Shown here piece by piece: positions 1 to 8,939 of a stretch of DNA of 46,721 nucleotides; positions within the stretch are counted from its first letter, which is position 1, and the number at the start of each line of letters is the position of its first letter. The DNA is from Bacteroidetes bacterium HGW-Bacteroidetes-4. GTDB lineage: Bacteria; Bacteroidota; Bacteroidia; Bacteroidales; SZUA-534. A program made the position numbers and the translations under genes. The notes under the pieces are model-generated. The model saw only the letters and a program-made list of their open reading frames with translations. It was not told the origin of the DNA and did not search any database. The stretch lies in NCBI GenBank assembly GCA_002840905.1, contig PHDD01000031.1, positions 1 through 46,721 on the forward strand. Direction: 5' to 3'.

Positions 1-98
1 AGTGTTTTATTGGGTAAACAAACCGGACTTTCAAGAGAGCTTTTTAAGTTCGTTTTATTCCAAGAAAGGGTAGGGGGGGTTAAAAATATAAAACGCCG

Positions 99-130
99 AA
101 CGCTGCAGAATTTTAGCAACGAACAGCGTT
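99..130 (-). terminator. Possible weak terminator hairpin downstream of ilvC
   Basis: AACGCTG at 99-105 and CAGCGTT at 124-130 are perfectly complementary and lie about 25 bases past the ilvC stop codon. The 18-base loop is long. The T-rich stretch on the minus strand starts only after a further short gap, so this is a weak terminator at best. The rest of 1-155 shows no gene that I can support. Confidence 0.3.
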
Positions 131-155
131 GTTATTTTTTGTTTGACTATTACTT

Positions 156-1202
156 TTAGCTGTTCTCCGGGCGCAGCTTACGAACCGTTTGTCCGGCCTG
201 CCACATTTCAGATTCACGCAGCTCTTTCAGTTCCGCTTCGAGCTTTACCCGGTAATCGGTTTTGCTGTTCGAATCGATGGAACGCTGTGCTTCGTTCCCG
301 GCGGCCACTTCTTTATACAATTCTTCGAACACCGGTTTGCTGGCATCGCGGAATTTTTTCCACCAGTCTAAAGCACCACGCTGTGCGGTGGTTGAACAGT
401 TGGCATACATCCAGTCCATGCCGTTTTCGGCTACCAAAGGCATTAAGCTTTGGGTGAGTTCTTCCACGGTTTCATTAAAAGCTTCCGATGGGGTGTGACC
501 GTTGGCCCGCAATACATCGTACTGTGCGGCAAAAATTCCCTGAATGGCCCCCATCAGGGTTCCGCGCTCTCCGGTAAGGTCGCTGTAAACTTCACGTTTA
601 AACGTAGTTTCGAACAGGTAACCCGAACCCACGCCAATTCCCAGCGCAATAACCCGGTCTTTGGCCCGTCCGGTAGCGTCCTGAAAAATAGCATAGCTGG
701 AATTGAGTCCGCGCCCTTGCAGAAACATCCGGCGTAAGCTGGTGCCGCTTCCTTTGGGAGCCACCAGTATTACATCCACATCTTTTGGAGGAATAATACC
801 CGTACGTTCGTGATAGGTGACTCCAAAGCCATGAGAGAAATACAACGCTTTACCCGCACTAAGATGTTTTTTAATGGTGGGCCAAACCGAAATCTGCCCG
901 GCATCCGACAATAAATATTGTATAATGGTAGCTTTCTGACAGGCTTCTTCAATGTCGAACAAATTTTTTCCTTCAATCCAGCCATCGGCTTTGGCTTTTT
1001 CCCACGAGGCACCACCTTTACGCTGGCCTACAATAACATTAAAACCGTTGTCTTTAAGGTTAAGCGACTGACCGGGGCCTTGTACCCCATAACCAATAAC
1101 TGCAATGGTTTCGTTTTTTAATGTTTCTAAAGCTTTTTTTAAAGGAAACTCCTCGCGGGTAACCACATTTTCGCTTACGCCTCCAAAATTTAATTGCGCC
1201 AT
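156..1202 (-). CDS. ilvC: Ketol-acid reductoisomerase (NADP-dependent)
   Basis: Catalyses the NADPH- and Mg-dependent isomerisation and reduction of 2-acetolactate (and 2-aceto-2-hydroxybutyrate), the second step of valine/isoleucine synthesis in the cytosol. The 348-residue product has the N-terminal Rossmann dinucleotide motif GYGVQGPG at about residues 37-44. It is followed by the helical KARI knotted domain carrying conserved acidic residues in the stretch around TGERGTLMGAIQG and in the FNETVEELTQ segment. Length fits the short (class I-like) form seen in Bacteroidota rather than the about 490-residue enterobacterial form. It is the last gene of the ilvD-ilvB-ilvN-ilvC run, 46 bases after ilvN, and is probably controlled by the attenuator in front of ilvD. 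Start chosen at MAQLNFGG, which begins the conserved N-terminus. Confidence 0.96.
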   Translation of the reverse strand: MAQLNFGGVSENVVTREEFPLKKALETLKNETIAVIGYGVQGPGQSLNLKDNGFNVIVGQRKGGASWEKAKADGWIEGKNLFDIEEACQKATIIQYLLSDAGQISVWPTIKKHLSAGKALYFSHGFGVTYHERTGIIPPKDVDVILVAPKGSGTSLRRMFLQGRGLNSSYAIFQDATGRAKDRVIALGIGVGSGYLFETTFKREVYSDLTGERGTLMGAIQGIFAAQYDVLRANGHTPSEAFNETVEELTQSLMPLVAENGMDWMYANCSTTAQRGALDWWKKFRDASKPVFEELYKEVAAGNEAQRSIDSNSKTDYRVKLEAELKELRESEMWQAGQTVRKLRPENS

Positions 1203-1248
1203 TTTTTTATTTTTTAATTTATTATAGATTTTTTTAAAACATACTTAT

Positions 1249-1812
1249 TTAAACTGCCTGGTTGTGTTCACGTTCCAGCTTTTTAAGGTAGTTGCTTAAA
1301 AGTTCTTTCTTTAAGCGGGTTATTGCCACACGACCCGAGCGAACAAACTGCATCACGCCATAAGGCTGTAGCTTTTCAAAAAGTTCCTGGGTTTCTGCTT
1401 TGTGTCCGGTTTTTTCAATTACTGTATATTCGCGGGTCATCTCCAGAATCCGGGCATTGTATTGCCTGATAATGCCTTCAATTTCATTGGTGTCGAGCAA
1501 TGATGCGGTTTCAATTTTATACAGGGCAATTTCCTGATGCAGGATTTCATCCTGTGTTAAATAGAAAGCCCGCAATACATCAATCTGTTTTTCAATTTGC
1601 TTAATCAGGTTTTCTACAGTATGTTGATTGCAAATTACCACAATGGTGAATTTAAATACCCCTTTTATGGCTGATTCAGATACGGTGAGGCTCTCAATGT
1701 TCAGTTTTCGTTTGGTAAAATTGATGGTGATGCGGTTCAATAAACCAATGCTGTTTTCAGAGAATATGGTAAGGGTATATTCCTGGTAATTTGTGAATTC
1801 AATGTTAGTCAT
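1249..1812 (-). CDS. ilvN: Acetolactate synthase regulatory (small) subunit
   Basis: The small subunit of acetohydroxyacid synthase, which activates the catalytic subunit and usually confers valine feedback inhibition. The 187-residue protein begins with an ACT domain (about residues 10-85; YTLTIFSENSIGLLNRIT is the typical ligand-binding start) followed by the C-terminal ALS_ss_C-type domain (about 95-175). It lies 18 bases downstream of ilvB, the usual order and close spacing of the two subunits. Both ilvN and ilvH are in use as names for this family; I chose ilvN only because of the pairing with ilvB. The family call is firm, the symbol less so. Confidence 0.92.
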   Translation of the reverse strand: MTNIEFTNYQEYTLTIFSENSIGLLNRITINFTKRKLNIESLTVSESAIKGVFKFTIVVICNQHTVENLIKQIEKQIDVLRAFYLTQDEILHQEIALYKIETASLLDTNEIEGIIRQYNARILEMTREYTVIEKTGHKAETQELFEKLQPYGVMQFVRSGRVAITRLKKELLSNYLKKLEREHNQAV

Positions 1813-1830
1813 CTTACTTGGTTTTATTGG

Positions 1831-3582
1831 TTACTTTATTGCTTGTTCATCGCCAAAAAGAACTTCGTTTACTGCTGCTCCCTGTGGGATCATCGGAAAA
1901 ACGTTGCCTTTATTTACCACTTTAACCTCGAGCAGGTAGGGTCCGTCAAAATCCAACATGCGTTGAATGGCAGCCTGTAATCCGGTCCGTTCTTTTACCA
2001 TTTCGCCGGCAATACCATACGAAGAAGCCAACTTGGGAAAATCTGGGCTGCTGATTGGGGTGGCCGAGTAACGTTCATCAAAAAATAATTCCTGCCATTG
2101 GCGCACCATTCCCAAATAGTTGTTGTTTAAAACAATCATTTTTACGGGTAAGCGGTTGTATGCAATGGTTCCAAGCTCCTGGAGTGTCATTTGGAAACCA
2201 CCGTCACCAGCTACCATAATTACGGTTTTGTCGGGAGCTCCAAATTGAGCTCCCATAGCGGCTGGTAATCCAAAGCCCATAGTGCCTAAGCCTCCTGATG
2301 TTACCCAACTGCGAGTGTTTTTAAAATCAAAGTATCTCGAAGCTATCATTTGGTGTTGACCTACATCGGTGACAAAAATAGCATCGCCATGTACTATGGT
2401 ATTAATTATGCGTAAGACTTCTCCCATCGAAATTTTATTTCCTTCTGGGTTTATTTCCTTTTGGATGACGCGTTTTTCTTCGTCGCGACGAATTAGCTTA
2501 AATTCATCAATCCAGGATTGATGCTTGTTTTTTATAACTTTAGCGGTTACTGCGGGCAGCGATTCTTTTACATTGCCATTTACATAAGCATCTACCTTAA
2601 TTATTTTGTTTATTTCTGCTTTGTCTAATTCAAAATGAATAATTTTTGCCTGTCGGGCATATTTTGAAACCTTGCCGGTTACCCTATCGTCGAAACGCAT
2701 GCCAATACCAATCAATAAATCGCAGTCGTTGGTTTTAATATTTGGAGCAGCATGTCCGTGCATACCCAGCATTCCCATATGCTGGGGGTGGTTGTTGGGA
2801 ATTGCACCAAGACCTAATAAGGTACAGGCAAAAGGCATTCCTGTTTTTTCTAAAAAGGCGAGCAATTCTTTTTCGGCTCCTCCCAAAATAACACCCTGAC
2901 CGATTAAGGCAAAGGGTTTTTTAGCTTCATTAATTAGCTGAGCTGCCCGGTTTAATTGTTCCTCTTTTATCAATGGTCGGGGTATGTAGCTTCGAATGTA
3001 ATCGCAAGGCTTGTAGGCAAAATCAAAATCCTGAAGCATTGCATCTTTGGTAATGTCGATTAAAACCGGTCCCGGTCGTCCCGATTTGGCGATATAAAAT
3101 GCTTTGGCTATAGCTTCGGGAATTTCATCGGCACGGGTTACCTGATAATTCCATTTGGTAACCGGCATCGAAATGCCCACGACATCGGTTTCTTGAAAAG
3201 CATCGCTACCAATCAAATGCGAACCTACCTGTCCGGTGATGCAAACAATAGGGGTAGAATCCATAAAAGCATCGGCGATTCCTGTAATCAGATTGGTTGC
3301 TCCCGGCCCGGAAGTAGCAAAGCAAACGCCGGTTTTTCCCGAAACCCGGGCAAATCCTTGTGCGGCATGAACTGCTCCTTGTTCATGGCGCGTTAAAATG
3401 TGTTTTAACTGCTTTTTGTAATCCATCAGTTTGTCGTAGATGGGCATGATGGCTCCGCCCGGATATCCAAAAATGGTACTTACTTTTTCTTCAATCAGCG
3501 ATAACAACAGGGCATCAGAACCTGAAACCCGTTGGGTTTGTTGTTTTTGAATGCTTTCTGCTTCCTTGATTAAGGTTTCCAT
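1831..3582 (-). CDS. ilvB: Acetolactate synthase, catalytic (large) subunit
   Basis: A thiamine-diphosphate enzyme condensing two pyruvates (or pyruvate with 2-ketobutyrate) to an acetohydroxy acid, the first common step of branched-chain amino acid synthesis. The 583-residue protein has the three-domain order of the family. The N-terminal PYR domain carries FGYPGGAIMPIYD and the catalytic glutamate in RHEQGAVHAAQG (about residue 67). A central FAD-binding-like domain follows. The C-terminal PP domain has the ThDP/Mg motif starting GDGGFQMTLQEL and ending about 20 residues later at LNNNYLGMVRQW. It lies 38 bases after ilvD and 18 bases before ilvN. The first about 20 residues (KEAESIQKQQTQ) are a short non-conserved extension. 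Confidence 0.96.
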   Translation of the reverse strand: METLIKEAESIQKQQTQRVSGSDALLLSLIEEKVSTIFGYPGGAIMPIYDKLMDYKKQLKHILTRHEQGAVHAAQGFARVSGKTGVCFATSGPGATNLITGIADAFMDSTPIVCITGQVGSHLIGSDAFQETDVVGISMPVTKWNYQVTRADEIPEAIAKAFYIAKSGRPGPVLIDITKDAMLQDFDFAYKPCDYIRSYIPRPLIKEEQLNRAAQLINEAKKPFALIGQGVILGGAEKELLAFLEKTGMPFACTLLGLGAIPNNHPQHMGMLGMHGHAAPNIKTNDCDLLIGIGMRFDDRVTGKVSKYARQAKIIHFELDKAEINKIIKVDAYVNGNVKESLPAVTAKVIKNKHQSWIDEFKLIRRDEEKRVIQKEINPEGNKISMGEVLRIINTIVHGDAIFVTDVGQHQMIASRYFDFKNTRSWVTSGGLGTMGFGLPAAMGAQFGAPDKTVIMVAGDGGFQMTLQELGTIAYNRLPVKMIVLNNNYLGMVRQWQELFFDERYSATPISSPDFPKLASSYGIAGEMVKERTGLQAAIQRMLDFDGPYLLEVKVVNKGNVFPMIPQGAAVNEVLFGDEQAIK

Positions 3583-3621
3583 AATGCTGGTTTTTAGTTA
3601 TTCTGGGGTATGTTGAATTAA

Positions 3622-5460
3622 TTAATCGATTATTCTTACTGCGCCTTTATCGGCGCTGCTAACTAATAGCGCGTAGGCTTTTAATGCTTTTGATACCTGG
3701 CGTTCCCTTGTGGGTTTGTAAGCTTCCTTACCTTTGGAATCTTCCGCTTTTCTCCGTTCAGCCAGTTCCGTTTCACTAATAAGCAAAGCAATGCGCCTTT
3801 CGGGAATATTGATTTCGATGGGGTCACCGTCGTGAATCAGGGCAATGGTTCCTCCTGCAGCAGCTTCGGGCGATACGTGCCCGATGGACAAGCCGGAAGT
3901 TCCGCCGGAGAATCGTCCGTCGGTTAATAAGGCACAGGCTTTTCCCAGGCCTTTCGATTTCAGGTACGAGGTTGGATACAGCATTTCCTGCATGCCCGGA
4001 CCACCTTTTGGACCTTCGTAGCGAATAATGACTACATCGCCGGCTTTAACTTGGTTGTTTAGAATTCCATGTACAGCATCATCCTGCGAATCAAATACTT
4101 TTGCGGTTCCATTAAATTTTAAAATGGATCTATCCACACCAGCTGTTTTTACAATACAGCCATCGGCGGCAAGGTTTCCGTACAAAACGGCCAACCCGCC
4201 ATCTTTTGAATAAGCGTGTTCGTAGTCGCGGATACATCCCTGGCTGCGATCGGTATCTAGTGTTTTAAACTTTGCTGTTTGTGAACCCATAACCAGGTTT
4301 TGGCCGATATGTGCCGGAGCCGACGAATACAATTCAAGTGCTTGCGTTTCCGGATTAGTTTTGGTTATATCGTAAAAGTCCAGCGCTTCTTTTAAGGTAA
4401 ATCCGTCGATGCGTTTTACCGTAAGGTCCAGCATATGGGCTTTTCCCAGTTCATTCAGTATGCCTAAAATTCCTCCGGCACGGTTTACATCTTCAATATG
4501 ATAATCGGAATTGGGCGACACCATACACAGATTGGGCGTTTTACGCGAAAGTTCGTCAATGTCTTTCATGGTAAAATCAACCTGAGCCTCATGGGCAATG
4601 GCCAGAATGTGCAAAACCGTGTTCGACGAGCCACCCATGGCAATATCCAGACACATGGCATTCATAAAAGCCTGGCGCGAAGCAATATTCCTTGGAAGTA
4701 CCGAATCGTCGCCCTCATGGTAATATTTTTTGGTGATTTCGACTACCTGTTTCGCGGCTTTTTTAAACAATTCCAGGCGTGTTGCGTGTGTGGCTACAAT
4801 GGTTCCGTTTCCAGGAAGGGCAAGACCCAAAGCTTCGTTCAGACAATTCATGGAGTTTGCCGTGAACATACCGGAGCACGATCCGCAAGTTGGACAGGCG
4901 TTTTTTTCAATCCCGTCCAGTTCTTCTGCCGGAGTTGATTCGTCGGCACCTTTAACAATGGCATCGACCAAATCGTATTTTTTGTTATTGAAAATCCCGG
5001 CCTCCATTGGCCCGCCCGAAACAAAAACGGTGGGAATATTCAGGCGCATGGCAGCCATTAGCATGCCGGGTGTAATTTTATCGCAATTGCTGATGCAAAT
5101 CATGGCATCGGCTTTATGCCCATTTACCATATATTCTACACTGTCGGCTATAATTTCGCGTGAAGGAAGTGAATACAGCATGCCGTCGTGGCCCATGGCA
5201 ATGCCATCGTCAATGGCAATGGTGTTGAATTCGGCAGCAAAACAACCTTCGGCTTCAATCCAATGTTTTACCTTTTGGCCAATATCTTTAAGGTGGGCAT
5301 GTCCCGGAACAAATTGGGTGAATGAGTTTACTACGGCTATTACCGGAGCTTTAAACTGGTTTTCCTTCATGCCATTGGCGCGCCATAAGGCACGTGCTCC
5401 AGCCATTTTTGGTCCCAGTTTGGTTATGTTGCTTCGTAAAGGATGTGTTCTATTTTTCAT
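3622..5460 (-). CDS. ilvD: Dihydroxy-acid dehydratase
   Basis: Dehydrates 2,3-dihydroxy-3-methylbutanoate and -pentanoate to the 2-keto acids in the third step of valine/isoleucine synthesis. The 612-residue protein carries the Fe-S cluster ligands of the IlvD/Edd family: a cysteine in [12 protein letters not shown] and the cluster [21 protein letters not shown]. It also has the conserved N-terminal [10 protein letters not shown] and a C-terminal GRFSGGTSG loop containing the catalytic serine. It is the first gene of the operon. Its start codon follows the U-tract of the attenuator terminator at 5470-5502 within ten bases, so termination there would silence all four genes. Start chosen at the methionine of [10 protein letters not shown]; the upstream in-frame space is taken by the terminator. 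Confidence 0.96.
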   Translation of the reverse strand: MKNRTHPLRSNITKLGPKMAGARALWRANGMKENQFKAPVIAVVNSFTQFVPGHAHLKDIGQKVKHWIEAEGCFAAEFNTIAIDDGIAMGHDGMLYSLPSREIIADSVEYMVNGHKADAMICISNCDKITPGMLMAAMRLNIPTVFVSGGPMEAGIFNNKKYDLVDAIVKGADESTPAEELDGIEKNACPTCGSCSGMFTANSMNCLNEALGLALPGNGTIVATHATRLELFKKAAKQVVEITKKYYHEGDDSVLPRNIASRQAFMNAMCLDIAMGGSSNTVLHILAIAHEAQVDFTMKDIDELSRKTPNLCMVSPNSDYHIEDVNRAGGILGILNELGKAHMLDLTVKRIDGFTLKEALDFYDITKTNPETQALELYSSAPAHIGQNLVMGSQTAKFKTLDTDRSQGCIRDYEHAYSKDGGLAVLYGNLAADGCIVKTAGVDRSILKFNGTAKVFDSQDDAVHGILNNQVKAGDVVIIRYEGPKGGPGMQEMLYPTSYLKSKGLGKACALLTDGRFSGGTSGLSIGHVSPEAAAGGTIALIHDGDPIEINIPERRIALLISETELAERRKAEDSKGKEAYKPTRERQVSKALKAYALLVSSADKGAVRIID

Positions 5461-5469
5461 AAACTGTTT

Positions 5470-5502
5470 AAAAAAAGCCCTTCCGGTTTATTCAGAAGGG
5501 CC
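5470..5502 (-). terminator. Attenuator terminator of the ilv operon
   Basis: On the minus strand GCCCTTCTG, a seven-base loop and CGGAAGGGC form a nine-pair stem (one G-T pair) followed directly by seven T residues, then the ilvD start. A strong intrinsic terminator placed between a leader peptide and the first structural gene is the hallmark of transcription attenuation. Its 5' arm can alternatively pair with the end of the leader peptide reading frame (5535-5542). Confidence 0.85.
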
Positions 5503-5542
5503 AAACGCTACAATTACTTATTATTATACGCTTATAGCCCCC
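5496..5542 (-). promoter_or_regulatory. Predicted anti-terminator pairing in the ilv leader
   Basis: GGGGGCTA (minus strand, 5542 to 5535), spanning the last codons of the leader peptide, can pair over eight bases with TGGCCCTT (5503 to 5496), which contains the 5' arm of the terminator. A ribosome stalled in the Leu/Ile/Val run would leave GGGGGCTA free to capture the terminator arm. A ribosome that reaches the stop codon at 5532-5534 would cover it and let the terminator form. Pairing is read from the sequence; function is inferred. Confidence 0.65.
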
Positions 5543-5600
5543 TGGTTTTGGTAATGACCACCAGAATTACAACAAGTACTATAAGGCTTTTATATTTCAT
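5532..5600 (-). CDS. ilv operon leader peptide (attenuation sensor)
   Basis: A 22-residue reading frame (ATG at 5600-5598, TAA at 5534-5532), too short for routine gene calling. It begins MKYKS, continues with the uninterrupted run LIVLVVILVVI, and ends TKTRGL. Eleven consecutive codons specify exactly the three amino acids made by the downstream operon, and a twelfth Leu codon precedes the stop. The peptide is followed by a terminator and a competing pairing. It is the functional counterpart of the enterobacterial ilv leader peptide; that similarity is of design, not demonstrated homology. No symbol is given because homology to ilvL is not shown. Confidence 0.85.
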   Translation of the reverse strand: MKYKSLIVLVVILVVITKTRGL

Positions 5601-5678
5601 ATAAACACTTCAGTTTTAAAACATCAAATTGTTATAATAGTGTCTGTAAAAACAATAAAGTATAAGTATTTGACACGA

Positions 5679-5686
5679 CAAACCTA
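5679..5686 (-). promoter_or_regulatory. Candidate -7 element of the ilv operon promoter
   Basis: TAGGTTTG on the minus strand matches the Bacteroidota -7 consensus TAnnTTTG. It would start transcription near 5672, giving a leader of about 70 bases before the leader-peptide ATG. I see no clear TTTG at the -33 position. Confidence 0.45.
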
Positions 5687-5993
5687 AAAATAAAAATTAA
5701 TTGATACGAATGAAAAATGATTTGTCAATACAACAGTCAGAAAGGGCATCTACTCAATATTGTATTTGTAAGGCTTTGACAATTAAACAAAAAGATAAGC
5801 CTTAAACTACAATGCCCAAGTTTAAAATGGAAGTGTTTTTTATTTCATAAGGGGGTGAGGAATGGACGGAATTATATGCTCAAAGCCTAGTCAAATACGC
5901 TGCCGCGTATAAATATTATACCGCTCCTTCAGTTGGCGATCCTTTTCAATCAATCTTTCTCAAAAAAACTGTTTTAATCTTACGTACAATTGC
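5687..5993. other. Divergent intergenic space between ilv operon and valS
   Basis: AT-rich sequence with no supportable gene. It contains one inverted pair, AAGGCTT (5770-5776) and AAGCCTT (5797-5803), with a 20-base loop and no T-run. The only reading frames are of about a dozen codons with no family signature. Confidence 0.5.
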
Positions 5994-6001
5994 TATTTTT
6001 G
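5994..6001 (+). promoter_or_regulatory. Candidate -7 element of the valS promoter
   Basis: TATTTTTG matches TAnnTTTG and would place the transcript start near 6008, about 100 bases before the valS ATG. The -33 position has GTTTT rather than TTTG. Confidence 0.45.
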
Positions 6002-6105
6002 CAAACTGTTTAATTTACAACATAAAACAAAGTGTCATTTGTTTTAAATACCTTTCTAACCAAAATGTATTTAAGAAAAAAACCGATAAATTACCTATAA
6101 ATAAA

Positions 6106-8748
6106 ATGAGTAAACCAGAAATCGCAACCAAGTATAATCCTGCCAGTGCAGAAGACAAATGGTATAAGTATTGGATGGAACAAGGCTATTTTAAATCACT
6201 GCCCGACGAGCGCGAGCCTTACACCATAGTTATTCCGCCGCCAAACGTTACCGGAGTCTTGCACATGGGCCACATGCTCAACAATACCATTCAGGATATT
6301 CTGGTACGCCGTGCCCGTATGCAGGGTAAAAATGCCTGCTGGGTCCCTGGTACCGACCACGCAAGCATAGCTACCGAAGCTAAAGTGGTGGCCAAACTCA
6401 AAGCCGAGGGCATCGACAAAGCACAGCTAAGCCGCGACGAGTTTATGACCCACGCCTGGGAATGGAAGGAAAAACATGGAGGAATTATTCTGGAACAACT
6501 TAAAAAACTGGGCGCTTCGTGTGACTGGGATCGCACCCGTTTTACTATGGACGAAGCTTACTACGAAAGTGTGATTGATACTTTTATCGATCTGTATAAC
6601 AAAGGATTAATATATCGTGGCGTACGCATGGTAAACTGGGATCCCGAGGCCATGACAGCCGTTTCGGACGAGGAAGTTATTTATACCGAAGAACAATCGA
6701 AACTTTATTATTTACAATACAAAATTGATGGCGAAGCGGGTTATGTAACCATTGCCACCACGCGACCGGAAACTATTTTGGGCGATACCGCGGTTTGTGT
6801 AAATCCAGCCGACGAACGCTTTACGCATCTGAAAGGAAAACGGGTTTTGGTTCCTTTAATTAACCGTTCCATTCCCATTATCGAAGACGATTATGTGGAT
6901 ATGGAGTTTGGCACCGGCTGCCTGAAAATTACTCCGGCTCACGACATTAACGACTACGAGATTGGAAACCGACATAACCTGGAAAGCATCGATATTTTTA
7001 ACGACAACGGAACCTTGAGTCCGGCTGCTCAAATGTTTGTGGGACAGGATCGTTTTGAGGTTCGTAAGCTCATTATTCCTGAATTGGAAAAAGCAGGAAA
7101 TATTGCCAAAATTGAAGATTATACCAATAAAATTGGTCGCTCGGAACGTACCCATGCGGTTATTGAACCCAAGTTGTCGATGCAGTGGTTTTTAACCATG
7201 CAGGGTCTGGCCAAACCGGCGCTCGAAAATGTATTGAACGATACCGTACAGTTCCATCCGGCAAAATTCAAGAATGTATACAAACACTGGATGGAAAACA
7301 TCCAGGATTGGTGCATTAGTCGCCAATTGTGGTGGGGACAACGAATACCCGCGTATTACATTGGAGCTACCAACGATTTTGTGGTTGCTAAAACTGCCGA
7401 TGAAGCGCTGCAGTTAGCTAAGGACAAAACAGGTAACGCCAATCTAACTATTGCCGATCTGCGTCAGGACGAAGATGTAATGGATACCTGGTTTAGCAGC
7501 TGGTTGTGGCCAATTGCTGTTTTCGATGGCGTTCGCAATCCCAACAATAAGGAAGTAAATTATTACAATCCTACCAACGATTTGGTAACCGGGCACGATA
7601 TTATTTTCTTTTGGGTTGCCCGTATGATAATGACAAATTACGAGTACCGCAATTCGCAACCATTTAATAACGTGTATTTTACTGGTATGGTGCGCGACAA
7701 GCAGGGACGTAAAATGAGCAAGCAGTTAGGTAACTCGCCCGACCCCATTGAGTTGATGAAAAAATATGGTGCCGACGGCGTGCGTGTGGGCATGTTGCTT
7801 TGTTCGCCAGCAGGAGGCGATTTATTGTTCGATGAATCGTTAACTGAACAAGGACGAAACTTTGCCAATAAAATCTGGAATGCGTTTCGACTGGTTACTA
7901 CCTGGGAAGTGGATGCAAGCATTCCGCAGCCCGAGTCGGCCAAGGTTTCCATTGTGTGGTTCAACCACAAACTGAACGAAGCCATTGAGCAACTGGACGA
8001 TCATTTCAGCAAGTTCCGCTTGTCAGATGCCTTGATGACGGTTTACCGATTGTTCTGGGACGATTTCTCATCGTGGTATCTTGAGATGGTGAAACCCGCT
8101 TACCAGGCGCCTTGCGATAAGGCTACTTTTGATGCTACTCAGGCCATTCTTGATAAATTATTGAAATTGTTGCATCCGTTTATGCCTTTTATTACCGAAG
8201 AAATTTGGCAGCTAATGGATAAACGTGGCGGTAAAGATAGTATCATGGTGGCCGAATGGCCAAAAGCAGCCAAATATAATCAGACCTTTATACATCAATT
8301 TGAAGATGTCAAAGCAGTAATTACCGAGATTCGCAGTTTAAGAAAAGATCGCAACATTTCATATAAAGAAACCCTCGATTTGATGGTAAACCCCGGACAA
8401 GAAGGCCATCAGGCTAATTTTGATGCCGTAATTATTAAAATGGGAAGTTTAAATGGAATAGCACAGGTTAGCGATAAGGTGGAAAATGCTGTGGCTTTTA
8501 TGGTAAAAACCAGCGAATATTTTGTGCCGCTTGGCGAAAGTCTGGATGTGGAAGCCGAGATTAAAAAACTGGAAGAAGATTTGAAATACCAGCAAGGTTT
8601 TTTGAAATCGGTAATGGGCAAATTGAGTAACGAAAAATTTGTTAGCGGTGCTCCTGAAAAAGTGGTGGAAATAGAGCGCAAAAAACAAGCTGACGCAGAA
8701 GCCAAAATAAATGCCATCGAAGAGCAAATTGCGGCTTTAAAAAAGTAA
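6106..8748 (+). CDS. valS: Valine--tRNA ligase
   Basis: Charges tRNA-Val in the cytosol; a class I aminoacyl-tRNA synthetase with an editing domain. The 880-residue protein shows the HIGH-type motif in [17 protein letters not shown] (about residues 45-60), the N-terminal [19 protein letters not shown] characteristic of ValRS, a CP1 editing domain around [14 protein letters not shown], and the KMSKS-type loop [14 protein letters not shown] (about 533-546). An anticodon-binding domain follows, then a C-terminal coiled coil ([20 protein letters not shown] and after) of the ValS tRNA-binding type. Full length for the family. It is divergent from the ilv operon, so both ends of this intergenic region serve valine metabolism. 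No T-box-like leader is visible. Confidence 0.97.
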   Translation: MSKPEIATKYNPASAEDKWYKYWMEQGYFKSLPDEREPYTIVIPPPNVTGVLHMGHMLNNTIQDILVRRARMQGKNACWVPGTDHASIATEAKVVAKLKAEGIDKAQLSRDEFMTHAWEWKEKHGGIILEQLKKLGASCDWDRTRFTMDEAYYESVIDTFIDLYNKGLIYRGVRMVNWDPEAMTAVSDEEVIYTEEQSKLYYLQYKIDGEAGYVTIATTRPETILGDTAVCVNPADERFTHLKGKRVLVPLINRSIPIIEDDYVDMEFGTGCLKITPAHDINDYEIGNRHNLESIDIFNDNGTLSPAAQMFVGQDRFEVRKLIIPELEKAGNIAKIEDYTNKIGRSERTHAVIEPKLSMQWFLTMQGLAKPALENVLNDTVQFHPAKFKNVYKHWMENIQDWCISRQLWWGQRIPAYYIGATNDFVVAKTADEALQLAKDKTGNANLTIADLRQDEDVMDTWFSSWLWPIAVFDGVRNPNNKEVNYYNPTNDLVTGHDIIFFWVARMIMTNYEYRNSQPFNNVYFTGMVRDKQGRKMSKQLGNSPDPIELMKKYGADGVRVGMLLCSPAGGDLLFDESLTEQGRNFANKIWNAFRLVTTWEVDASIPQPESAKVSIVWFNHKLNEAIEQLDDHFSKFRLSDALMTVYRLFWDDFSSWYLEMVKPAYQAPCDKATFDATQAILDKLLKLLHPFMPFITEEIWQLMDKRGGKDSIMVAEWPKAAKYNQTFIHQFEDVKAVITEIRSLRKDRNISYKETLDLMVNPGQEGHQANFDAVIIKMGSLNGIAQVSDKVENAVAFMVKTSEYFVPLGESLDVEAEIKKLEEDLKYQQGFLKSVMGKLSNEKFVSGAPEKVVEIERKKQADAEAKINAIEEQIAALKK

Positions 8749-8766
8749 TAAGCGAATTTTAAATTT

Positions 8767-8910
8767 AAAAAGAGGCTATCTAAAAAATCTCTGTGCAACT
8801 CAGTGATACTCTGAGAAACTCTGTGTAATAGCTTTAAAACTATAACACAGAGCTTCACTAAGAAAACACAGAGAAACACAGAGACTTTATATCTGGACAG
8901 CCTCTTTTTT
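8767..8910. repeat. Palindromic intergenic repeat with terminator ends
   Basis: The outer arms AAAAAGAGGCT (8767-8777) and AGCCTCTTTTTT (8899-8910) are complementary and end in T-runs on both strands, so they can terminate both convergent genes, valS and asnB. Inside, the arms carry degenerate copies of the word CTCTGTG / CACAGAG. At the centre CTCTGTGTAATAG (8819-8831) pairs with CTATAACACAGAG (8840-8852) with one mismatch. The whole element folds as one long imperfect hairpin. Similar CTCTGTG-type palindromes are, to my knowledge, dispersed in intergenic DNA of several phyla. Confidence 0.75.
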
Positions 8911-8939
8911 ATTGCAAATGCTTTACTTTTAATTATTGC

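Noticed and set aside
1-98. A partial gene entering from the left edge
   Set aside because: No frame with family features; it appears to be intergenic sequence after ilvC.
4730-5554. Long open frame on the plus strand opposite ilvD
   Set aside because: It is a codon-bias shadow of ilvD: no recognisable domain, and the opposite frame encodes an intact enzyme.
5601-6105. A T-box or other riboswitch in front of valS or the ilv operon
   Set aside because: I find no T-box consensus bulge or other known riboswitch core; the ilv side is fully explained by the leader-peptide attenuator.
8767-8910. A CRISPR-like array from the repeated CTCTGTG/CACAGAG words
   Set aside because: The words are short, degenerate and in mirror order, with no constant-length spacers and no cas genes.
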